Positions 1 through 5,271 of a DNA stretch of 6,713 bases are shown piece after piece. The notes under the pieces were generated by a model. It was not told the DNA's origin. It made no database searches and saw only the letters and a program-made list of their open reading frames with translations. Positions within the stretch are counted from its first letter, which is position 1, and every line of letters starts with the position of its first letter. This DNA is from Oscillospiraceae bacterium (lineage in GTDB: Bacteria; Bacillota; Clostridia; Oscillospirales; Oscillospiraceae). The position numbers were made by a program, and so were the translations under genes. Where the stretch lies: assembly GCA_029067025.1 (NCBI GenBank), contig JAIEFH010000029.1:1-6713 (forward strand), in the 5' to 3' direction.

Positions 1-125
1 GGGCCAAAGGGCGCGCCGGGGGCGGGCTCGCCCTCCACGCTGTCGATGGACACCAGGCGGCTCACCGCCTCCACCAGCATGGGCTCCTTGTCGGCAAAAT
101 AGGCTTCAAGCTGTTCTCTCATCAT
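1..125 (-). CDS. Sapep/PepV-like M20 dipeptidase, N-terminal fragment (3' end outside window)
   Basis: Only the first 41 codons are visible. The protein begins MMREQLEAYFADKEPMLVEA and continues into SRLVSIDSVEGEPAPGAPFGP. An amphipathic opening helix, then RLV-I-SV, an acidic/alanine-proline stretch and the PFG motif, is the characteristic start of PepV/Sapep-type dipeptidases of metallopeptidase family M20. These are cytoplasmic zinc enzymes that cleave dipeptides taken up or produced in the cell. The metal ligands and dimer lid domain lie beyond the left edge, so activity cannot be judged. There are two adjacent ATG codons (125-123 and 122-120); an AGGAGGA ribosome binding site at 137-131 lies 5 nt before the first and 8 nt before the second, so either may be used. 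The gene lies 214 bp downstream of the YheO/DauR-type regulator on the same strand, which suggests it is controlled by it. The family call rests on the N-terminus alone. Confidence 0.8.
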   Translation of the reverse strand, partial: MMREQLEAYFADKEPMLVEAVSRLVSIDSVEGEPAPGAPFG

Positions 126-289
126 ATGTATCCTCCTCGTCGCAAAGTCCGCTTAACTGCGTTTCCGCCTTCGGCGAAAACTTCGTTTGCTTCCTTGCTC
201 CTCGTCTCCCCACAAAGCCTGACGGACGGCTTTGCGGGGACCCCTTTAAGGCGGGGCCCCTTTTGGGCGGCTGCCGCCACATTGGTCTG
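126..289 (-). promoter_or_regulatory. GC-rich structured leader of the dipeptidase gene
   Basis: This stretch would be an untranslated leader of about 165 nt if transcription starts from the candidate promoter at 296-324. In minus-strand order it can form: a short GGCGG/CCGCC hairpin (278-266); a GGGGCCCC/GGGG-CCCC hairpin with one bulge (260-236); a 13-bp stem with an 8-nt loop (240-207, arms 240-228 and 219-207); and a 9-bp stem with a 3-nt loop (181-161). The last two each contain a single non-Watson-Crick position that is a G-U wobble only when read as minus-strand RNA and a C-A mismatch in plus-strand RNA. That fits selection on a minus-strand transcript. The second and third hairpins share bases 236-240 and cannot form fully at once. 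No stem is followed by a U tract, so none is a standard terminator. I recognise no named riboswitch or T-box motif. Confidence 0.45.
133..206. repeat. 9-bp direct repeats flanking a 56-bp hairpin-bearing segment
   Basis: CTCCTCGTC occurs at 133-141 and again at 198-206. The 56 bp between the copies contain the 161-181 hairpin and outer GCAAA (142-146) and TTTGC (186-190) arms that could extend it. On the minus strand the repeat reads GACGAGGAG, and the copy nearer the dipeptidase supplies its ribosome binding site. The arrangement resembles a small inserted or duplicated element with a target duplication, or a dispersed palindromic intergenic repeat. It could also be a simple local duplication of the ribosome binding site region. 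One copy in one window cannot decide. Confidence 0.4.
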
Positions 290-295
290 TCTTCC

Positions 296-324
296 ATTTT
301 ATCTCATTTCCCTGTCAAATGCAA
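296..324 (-). promoter_or_regulatory. Candidate sigma-A promoter for the dipeptidase
   Basis: On the minus strand a -35-like TTGCAT (324-319) is followed after exactly 17 nt by a -10 TAAAAT (301-296). The -10 matches consensus at 5 of 6 positions; the -35 matches only the first three. It lies in the most AT-rich part of the gap between the regulator stop codon and the dipeptidase. A weak -35 overlapped by an inverted repeat would be consistent with a regulated promoter. Confidence 0.45.
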
Positions 325-330
325 GGGAAA
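307..330. promoter_or_regulatory. Inverted repeat overlapping the dipeptidase -35 (possible operator)
   Basis: TTTCCCT (307-313) and AGGGAAA (324-330) are perfect 7-bp inverted arms separated by 10 bp. The repeat covers the -35 element of the candidate promoter at 296-324. Its TTTCCC/GGGAAA arms are the same as those inside the 18-bp palindrome in the regulator's own promoter (1057-1074), but here they are separated by 12 bp instead of abutting. It lies 10 bp past the regulator stop codon, but no T tract follows on the minus strand, so a terminator role is unlikely. Confidence 0.4.
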
Positions 331-339
331 CGGGGCGGG

Positions 340-975
340 TCACTCCGCCTCGCCCTCGCCCACTTCCTCCAGGTATTTGTATACGGTGTACCGGGACACG
401 CCCAGCCGCCCCGCCACATAGGGCACCGACTTGCGGTAGGAAAACGCGTTTTTCTCCCGCAGCAGGGCAATGACCTTCAATCTCTCCTTCTTGGTCAGCG
501 CCTCCACCGGCTTGCCCAGCGCCGCCACGCACTGGTCGAACAGGTCGGCCAGCTGCCGGGAGTCCCCCGGCTGCCACAGGGCGGAGCGCAGGTCGGACTG
601 GGCGCTCATCAGATCCACCAGGATGCGGTTGGCGAACACCAGGGAGGTGTAGTCGAAGTTGATACCCAGGGCCAGGTTATAGTCCTCCCCAATCATGTGG
701 AAGGTGGACGACTTGGTCTGCCGCCCGTCCGGGGTGACGGCGGCCAGATTCACCTGGTCGGTGGTGGCGGCCTGCTCATCCAGCTCCAAGCCAATACCCA
801 TGATGTCCATGGTGGAGCCAACCTCCCGGCCCGATACGTGGCCGTTGTAGATGGACAGGATGGGGTGGGTGGGCACGCCCATGTCGTGAACCAGCGTCTC
901 GCAGGAGGAGCCGAACATCTCGGCGATCCCCCGGGCGGTGCGGTCCAGGAACTCAAAAGCTTCGTCTCGGGTCAT
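340..975 (-). CDS. YheO/DauR-type transcriptional regulator (YheO-like PAS domain + HTH_22)
   Basis: A 211-residue DNA-binding regulator. Residues about 5-120 match the YheO-like PAS domain: an early SSCETLVHD stretch, then HPILSIYNGHVSGREVGS, then KSSTFHMIGEDYNLALGINFD. This domain is thought to sense a small ligand. Residues about 160-202 form the C-terminal helix-turn-helix, with a conserved TKKERLKVIALL lead-in and a FSYRKSVPYVAGRLGVSRYT / VYKYL recognition region. In Pseudomonas the related DauR represses D-arginine catabolism genes; other relatives sit beside amino-acid or peptide degradation genes. Here the same-strand neighbour downstream is a dipeptidase. The ATG at 975 was chosen because AAGGAG lies 9 nt upstream; an in-frame TTG at 996 is disfavoured. 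A palindrome inside its promoter suggests autoregulation. The ligand is unknown. The family call is firm; the target is inference. Confidence 0.88.
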   Translation of the reverse strand: MTRDEAFEFLDRTARGIAEMFGSSCETLVHDMGVPTHPILSIYNGHVSGREVGSTMDIMGIGLELDEQAATTDQVNLAAVTPDGRQTKSSTFHMIGEDYNLALGINFDYTSLVFANRILVDLMSAQSDLRSALWQPGDSRQLADLFDQCVAALGKPVEALTKKERLKVIALLREKNAFSYRKSVPYVAGRLGVSRYTVYKYLEEVGEGEAE

Positions 976-984
976 GGCAGGCAG

Positions 985-990
985 CTCCTT
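985..990 (-). promoter_or_regulatory. Ribosome binding site fixing the regulator start
   Basis: AAGGAG on the minus strand (990-985) is spaced 9 nt from the ATG at 975-973. It falls inside the longer reading frame that would begin at the TTG at 996, which has no comparable site. This supports the shorter, 211-residue protein. Confidence 0.75.
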
Positions 991-1048
991 TGGCAAAGTT
1001 GATCCCGGACGCCCGGGCGCGGAGCCGAATCAGCCCCTTAGCTGACCT

Positions 1049-1077
1049 ATTGTACCTCTTTTCCCGGGAAAAGACAA
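1049..1077 (-). promoter_or_regulatory. Candidate sigma-A promoter of the YheO/DauR-type regulator
   Basis: On the minus strand TTGTCT (1077-1072, 4 of 6 to TTGACA) and TACAAT (1054-1049, 5 of 6 to TATAAT) are separated by exactly 17 nt. Transcription would start near 1042, giving a leader of about 67 nt before the ATG at 975. The spacer is almost entirely occupied by a perfect palindrome, the classic position for a repressor operator. Confidence 0.65.
1057..1074. promoter_or_regulatory. Perfect 18-bp palindrome in the regulator promoter (probable operator)
   Basis: TCTTTTCCCGGGAAAAGA is a perfect 18-bp palindrome centred between 1065 and 1066. It fills the spacer of the regulator's promoter and overlaps the inner half of its -35. 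A dimeric protein bound here would block RNA polymerase. The obvious candidate is the YheO/DauR-type protein encoded directly downstream, acting on itself; that link is inference. It lies about 50 bp from the yerC -35, so direct control of yerC from it is less likely. Confidence 0.65.
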
Positions 1078-1124
1078 GGGCACGGCCCACAATTTTCCGG
1101 CCCCTTCCTTCTATAAAATTTCAG

Positions 1125-1153
1125 TTTACTTTACTTCTTTTATCTGCTAAAAT
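1125..1153 (+). promoter_or_regulatory. Promoter of yerC with extended -10
   Basis: TTTACT (1125-1130, 4 of 6) and TAAAAT (1148-1153, 5 of 6) are separated by 17 nt, and the -10 is preceded by TGC, an extended -10 motif. It lies in an AT-rich patch just upstream of yerC. The start would be near 1160, giving a leader of about 26 nt that includes the GGAGG ribosome binding site at 1173-1177. Confidence 0.7.
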
Positions 1154-1185
1154 AGAGGAAACGTCCAAGCCGGGAGGGGTACTTA

Positions 1186-1482
1186 ATGCCAAAAACCACC
1201 AACAAGGAGCGCAGCATGGCGCTTTATGAGAGCATTCTGGAGCTAAATAGCATGGAGGAGTGCATCGCATTTTTTGACGACCTGTGCACCGTGGGCGAGC
1301 TGCGGGCCATGGAGCAGCGCTACGACGTGGCCACGCTGCTGGACCAGGGCCTGGTGTACACCGAGATCCTGGAGAAAACCGGGGCCAGCTCCGCCACCAT
1401 CAGCCGGGTGAACCGCATTTTCTCCTTCGGGGCCGGGGGGTTCCGCAAGATGATCGAGCGCCGCAAGCAAAAAAACCAGTGA
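1186..1482 (+). CDS. yerC: YerC/YecD-family TrpR-related DNA-binding protein
   Basis: A 98-residue protein of the Trp-repressor superfamily, YerC/YecD branch, which is widespread in Firmicutes and not known to bind tryptophan. Family signatures are EECIAFFDDLCTVGELRAMEQR (about 24-45) and the helix-turn-helix with the conserved core TGASSATISRVNR (65-77). The basic tail ERRKQKNQ ends the protein. Its length is normal for the family. The ATG at 1186 is preceded by GGAGG with 8 nt spacing. A second in-frame ATG at 1216 also has an AAGGAG 6 nt upstream, so a form 10 residues shorter is possible; homologues have a short N-terminal extension, which favours 1186. It is a single-gene unit with its own promoter and terminator, convergent with purL. 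From memory, in Bacillus subtilis yerC also lies a few genes from the purine operon, so the vicinity may be old. Target genes are unknown. Confidence 0.93.
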   Translation: MPKTTNKERSMALYESILELNSMEECIAFFDDLCTVGELRAMEQRYDVATLLDQGLVYTEILEKTGASSATISRVNRIFSFGAGGFRKMIERRKQKNQ

Positions 1483-1517
1483 AAAATTCCTCCCCGTCAG
1501 CGGGGAGGAATTTTTTT
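1482..1517. terminator. Bidirectional rho-independent terminator between yerC and purL
   Basis: A perfect 15-bp stem, AAAAATTCCTCCCCG (1482-1496) and its complement (1501-1515), closes a TCAG loop. On the plus strand the stem runs into seven T (1511-1517), giving a strong terminator for yerC that begins on the last base of its stop codon. On the minus strand the five A (1482-1486) provide five U after the stem, terminating purL, whose stop is 8 bp away at 1525-1527. One hairpin serves both convergent genes. Confidence 0.95.
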
Positions 1518-1524
1518 GCGCTTC

Positions 1525-4500
1525 TTACCTAAAATACAACGCGCCGGAATCGAAGATCGGCTGGAGCTTCTCGCCGGGGACGTTCTTCGCCACAAATTCG
1601 CCCCGCCGCTCGCTGTGGCCCATCTTGCCAAACACCCGGCCGTCGGGGGAGAAGATGCCCTCGATGGCGCACAGGGAGCCATTGGGGTTCACCGCGATGT
1701 CCATGGAGGGGGTACCCTGGGCGTCCACATACTGGGTGGCCACCTGGCCGTTGGCGATGAGCTGGTCGATCACCGGCTGGGGGGCGACGAAACGGCCCTC
1801 GCCGTGGGACACGGGGATGGTGTGCAGGTCGCCCACGTGGCTCAGGAGCATCCAGGGGGACTTCACCGAGGCCACCCGTGTGGTGACATAGCGGCTCTGG
1901 TGGCGGCCGATCAGGTTGTAGGTCAGGGTGGGGCTGTTCTCGTCGGCGGGACGGATCTCGCCGTAGGGGACGAGGCCCAGCTTCACCAGCGCCTGGAAGC
2001 CGTTGCAGATGCCCAGCATCAGGCCGTCCCGGCGCTTCAAAAGATCATGCACCGCGTCGGTGAGCCGGGGATTTCGGAAGAAGGAGACGATCAGCTTGGC
2101 GGAGCCCTCCGGCTCGTCGCCGCCGGAGAAGCCGCCGGGCAGGAACACGATCTGGGCGTTTTTGATGGCCCGCTCCAGCTCCAGGGCGGATTCCGCCAGC
2201 CCGTCCGCCGTCAGGTTGCGGATGACCACCGTCTCCGCGTCCATCCCCGCCCGCAGGCAGGCGCGGACGGAATCGTACTCGCAGTTGGTGCCGGGGAACA
2301 CGGGGATGACCACCCTCGGGCGGGCGATCTCACCGTCAAACACGGCGGGGGAGCGGCGCTCCCAGGTGATGGTCTCCACCGGCTCAGCGGTGCCCGCGCG
2401 GGTGGCGTAGACCTCCTCCAAGGTCTGCTCGTTGAGCTTGAGCAACTCGTCAATGGGGGCGGAGTCGTTTCCGATAGTGATAACGGGCTCGGCAGTCGTG
2501 ACACCCAGCTTCATGACGCCGGGCACAGCCACATCTTCCGTCAGTTCCGCCACGATGGCACCGTAGAAAGCCAGATCCCATTCGATCTCCTTGTCCTCCG
2601 CCCGGAAGCCGACGCGGTTGCCGAAGGACATTTTCATGACCGCCTCGGCCACGCTGTTCTCCACGGCCCAGGCCGCTTTCACTTTCCCGGCCTGATGAAG
2701 GGCCTGGAACGCCTCCCAGGCGGCGCGCTGGCTTGCCGCGCCCACATCGGTCGGCGCAAACAGATACACCGGGTGCCCCGCCTCCTTGAACTCGGGTGAG
2801 AGCACGTCCCCGGCCTTGACGGGGGCAATCGCAAACGAAATCACGGTGGGCGGCACGTCCAAATCCATAAACGACCCGGACATGGAGTCCTTGCCGCCGA
2901 TGGCAGCCGCGCCGTAATCCAGCTGGGCCTCCAGCGCCCCCAGCAGGGCCTGGAAGGGCTTGCCCCAGCGCTGGGGGTCGCTGCGGAGCCTCTCAAAGAA
3001 CTCCTGCAAGGTCAGGTAAGCGTCTTTATAATCCGCACCCGCCGCCACGATTTTGGCGATGGAGGTGGTCACGGCGCTGTACGCCCCCTCATAGGGATCG
3101 GTACTTAACGCCTCCGGGTCACAGCCATAGGCCATGACGCTGGCCTGGTCGGTCTCCTCCCCCGGCATGGTGGGCAGCAGCGCCGCCATGGCCTGGGCGG
3201 GGGTGGTCTGGTACTTGCCGCCGAAGGGCATCAGCACAGACCCCGCGCCGATGGAGCCGTCGAACCGCTCCACCAGCCCCCGGCGGCTGGCGCACCTCAA
3301 GCTGGCGGCAGTCTCCCGCAGGGTGGAGGGCCGCTCTATTCCGTGCCCCACGTATTCCGGCACGGACACCTTGGCGTGCTTCACCGCGCCGTTGGTGTTC
3401 AAAAACTCCCGGCTCAGGTCGGCGATGGTCTGGCCCTTCCAGGTCATGACCATCCGGGGGCTCTCGGTGACCACCGCCACACGGTAAGCCTCCAGGTTCT
3501 CCCCCTGGGCGGCGGCGATGAACGCCTCCTCGTCCTCGGGAGCCACCACGACGGCCATACGCTCCTGGCTCTCGGAGATGGCAAGCTCGGTGCCGTCCAG
3601 GCCGTCGTACTTCTTGCGCACCGCGTCCAGGTCGATCTCCAGCCCGTCGGCCAGCTCGCCGATGGCCACGGACACGCCGCCCGCGCCGAAGTCATTGCAC
3701 CGCTTAATCATCCTCGTCACGTCCCCGTTGCGGAACAGCCGCTGGAGCTTGCGCTCCTCGGGGGCGTTGCCCTTCTGCACCTCGCTGGCCATGGTGGCCA
3801 GCGACTTTTTGTTGTGGCTCTTGGAGGAGCCGGTGGCCCCTCCGATGCCGTCCCGGCCCGTGCGCCCCCCCAGCAGGATGACCACGTCACCGGGGGCAGG
3901 GCGCTCCCGGCGCACATGGCTGGCCGGGGCGGCGGCGACGACCGCGCCGCACTCCAGGCGCTTGGCGATGTAGCCGGGGTGGTACAGCTCGGCCACGTGG
4001 CCGGTGGCCAGGCCGATCTGGTTGCCGTAGGAAGAATAGCCCGCCGCGGCGGTCTGGGCGATCTTCCGCTGGGGCAGCTTGCCCTCTAGGGTGTCGCTCA
4101 GGGGGACGGTGGGGTCGCCACCGCCGGTGACCCGCATGGCCTGGTGGACATAGGCCCGTCCGGACAGGGGGTCCCGGATGCAGCCGCCGATGCAGGTGGC
4201 CGCGCCGCCGAAGGGCTCAATCTCGGTGGGGTGGTTGTGGGTCTCGTTCTTGAACATGAGCAGCCAGTCCTGCTCCTCGCCGCCTACATCGGCGTTGACG
4301 TGGATGGAGCAGGCGTTGATCTCCTCGCTCTCGTCCAGCTCGGGCAGGAGGCCCCGCTTTTTGAGGACTTTTGTGCCAATGGTGGCGATGTCCATCAGGG
4401 TCTGGGGGCGCTTTTTCGCCTTCTCCTCGCCGTACACCTCCACCCGGGCGGCCAGATAGCGCTCATAGGCTTTCCGCACGTCCTCGTCCTCAATCCGCAC

Positions 4501-5229
4501 CTCGTCCAGATGGGTGGAGAAGGTGGTGTGGCGGCAGTGGTCGGACCAGTAGGTATCCACCACCCGCACCTCGGTGATGGTGGGGTCCCGGCGCTCCCAG
4601 TCCCGGAAGTAGTTTTGCAGGAATTTCAGGTCGTCCAGGTCCATGGCCAGCCCCAGCTTGTCCAGCAGGGCGGCGAGATCGTCGCTATCAAGCTCAGTGA
4701 AGCCGTCCAGCGTCTCCACTTTATTCGGCGTGTCATAGCTCTGGGCCAGCGTCCTTGGCTTGTCCATGGACGCCTCCCGGCACTCCACCGGGTTAATGAG
4801 GTGGCCTTTCACCTTGTCCTGATCCGCCTGGGACAGCATCCCCTCCAGCACATATACCGTGGCGGCGCGCACCAGGGGACGCTCCCCGCCGGTCATGAGC
4901 TGGACGCACTGGGCAGCGGAGTCCGCCCGCTGGTCGAACTGGCCCGGCAGGGCCTCCACGGCCAGGATGGTGTGGGTGTCCGCCGGACGGGGGAAGTCCC
5001 CGTCATACACCGCGTCCACCTGGGGCTCGGAAAACACCGTACCCTTGGCCTGCTCATAGACGCTGGCGTCGATGCCCTCCACGTCGTAGCGGTTCAAAAT
5101 GGTGACAGCGTTCAGGCCCTGGATGCCCAGCTGCTCCCGCAGATCCCGGCACAGCCCCGGGGCCTCCACGTCAAAGCCGGGGCGCTTACGGACAAAGCAG
5201 CGGAACACTTGGCTTTTGTTCTGGTTCAT
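1525..5229 (-). CDS. purL: Phosphoribosylformylglycinamidine (FGAM) synthase, single-chain form
   Basis: Complete, 1234 residues. It catalyses step four of purine synthesis in the cytoplasm: FGAR + glutamine + ATP to FGAM + glutamate. Domain order: N-terminal PurS-like domain (about 1-150); linker helices (about 175-215) ending in the family signature DTYWSDHCRHTTF (225-237); first synthase half with KNETHNHPTEIEPFGG (327-342) and GNQIGLATGHV (402-412); second half with GSIGAGSVLMPFGGKYQTTP (658-677) and AAIGGKDSMSGSF (775-787); C-terminal glutamine amidotransferase (about 969-1234) with PGTNCEYDS, LPGGFSGGDE, nucleophile Cys1075 in LGICNGFQ, and His1205/Glu1207 in GHSER. All expected catalytic residues are present. 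This is the clostridial/streptococcal long form, which needs no separate PurS or PurQ. The ATG at 5229 follows an AGAAGGAG site with 9 nt spacing. The preceding gene ends 42 bp upstream with no terminator. No purine riboswitch is visible upstream. Confidence 0.98.
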   Translation of the reverse strand: MNQNKSQVFRCFVRKRPGFDVEAPGLCRDLREQLGIQGLNAVTILNRYDVEGIDASVYEQAKGTVFSEPQVDAVYDGDFPRPADTHTILAVEALPGQFDQRADSAAQCVQLMTGGERPLVRAATVYVLEGMLSQADQDKVKGHLINPVECREASMDKPRTLAQSYDTPNKVETLDGFTELDSDDLAALLDKLGLAMDLDDLKFLQNYFRDWERRDPTITEVRVVDTYWSDHCRHTTFSTHLDEVRIEDEDVRKAYERYLAARVEVYGEEKAKKRPQTLMDIATIGTKVLKKRGLLPELDESEEINACSIHVNADVGGEEQDWLLMFKNETHNHPTEIEPFGGAATCIGGCIRDPLSGRAYVHQAMRVTGGGDPTVPLSDTLEGKLPQRKIAQTAAAGYSSYGNQIGLATGHVAELYHPGYIAKRLECGAVVAAAPASHVRRERPAPGDVVILLGGRTGRDGIGGATGSSKSHNKKSLATMASEVQKGNAPEERKLQRLFRNGDVTRMIKRCNDFGAGGVSVAIGELADGLEIDLDAVRKKYDGLDGTELAISESQERMAVVVAPEDEEAFIAAAQGENLEAYRVAVVTESPRMVMTWKGQTIADLSREFLNTNGAVKHAKVSVPEYVGHGIERPSTLRETAASLRCASRRGLVERFDGSIGAGSVLMPFGGKYQTTPAQAMAALLPTMPGEETDQASVMAYGCDPEALSTDPYEGAYSAVTTSIAKIVAAGADYKDAYLTLQEFFERLRSDPQRWGKPFQALLGALEAQLDYGAAAIGGKDSMSGSFMDLDVPPTVISFAIAPVKAGDVLSPEFKEAGHPVYLFAPTDVGAASQRAAWEAFQALHQAGKVKAAWAVENSVAEAVMKMSFGNRVGFRAEDKEIEWDLAFYGAIVAELTEDVAVPGVMKLGVTTAEPVITIGNDSAPIDELLKLNEQTLEEVYATRAGTAEPVETITWERRSPAVFDGEIARPRVVIPVFPGTNCEYDSVRACLRAGMDAETVVIRNLTADGLAESALELERAIKNAQIVFLPGGFSGGDEPEGSAKLIVSFFRNPRLTDAVHDLLKRRDGLMLGICNGFQALVKLGLVPYGEIRPADENSPTLTYNLIGRHQSRYVTTRVASVKSPWMLLSHVGDLHTIPVSHGEGRFVAPQPVIDQLIANGQVATQYVDAQGTPSMDIAVNPNGSLCAIEGIFSPDGRVFGKMGHSERRGEFVAKNVPGEKLQPIFDSGALYFR

Positions 5230-5248
5230 GGTTTATTTCTCCTTCTCT

Positions 5249-5264
5249 GGCGAAAGCTTCCGCC
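5249..5264 (-). other. Short hairpin in the gap between the binding-protein gene and purL
   Basis: On the minus strand GGCGGAAGCTTTCGCC can fold into a 6-bp stem (one G-U pair) with a 4-nt loop, between the stop of the binding-protein gene (5274-5272) and the purL ribosome binding site (5246-5239). No U tract follows, so it should not terminate. It could act as a processing or stability point in a shared mRNA. The 42-bp gap contains no recognisable promoter, which supports read-through into purL or a promoter inside the upstream gene. Confidence 0.3.
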
Positions 5265-5271
5265 GGGAAAA

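Noticed and set aside
313..318. Perfect TTGACA on the minus strand as a -35
   Set aside because: The hexamers at 16-18 nt downstream do not resemble a -10; the TAAAAT is only 11 nt away. TTGCAT with a 17-nt spacer fits better.
307..330. Inverted repeat after the regulator stop as its terminator
   Set aside because: No run of U follows the stem on the minus strand, and it coincides with promoter-like elements.
340..996. TTG start giving a regulator 7 residues longer
   Set aside because: The AAGGAG at 990-985 fits the ATG at 975 and would lie inside the longer frame; no comparable site precedes the TTG.
319..1002. 227-codon plus-strand frame opposite the regulator gene
   Set aside because: The minus strand encodes a recognisable YheO-like PAS and HTH protein; the plus frame is low-complexity G/H/V/Q sequence.
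1112..1118. TATAAAA as a second -10 for yerC
   Set aside because: No acceptable -35 lies 16-18 nt upstream, while the promoter at 1125-1153 is correctly spaced and closer to the gene.
1516..2799. 427-codon open frame on the plus strand antisense to purL
   Set aside because: It is opposite the clearly conserved PurL amidotransferase region, rich in G, H, A, V and R with no recognisable domain; GC-rich third positions of purL remove stops from the opposite frame.
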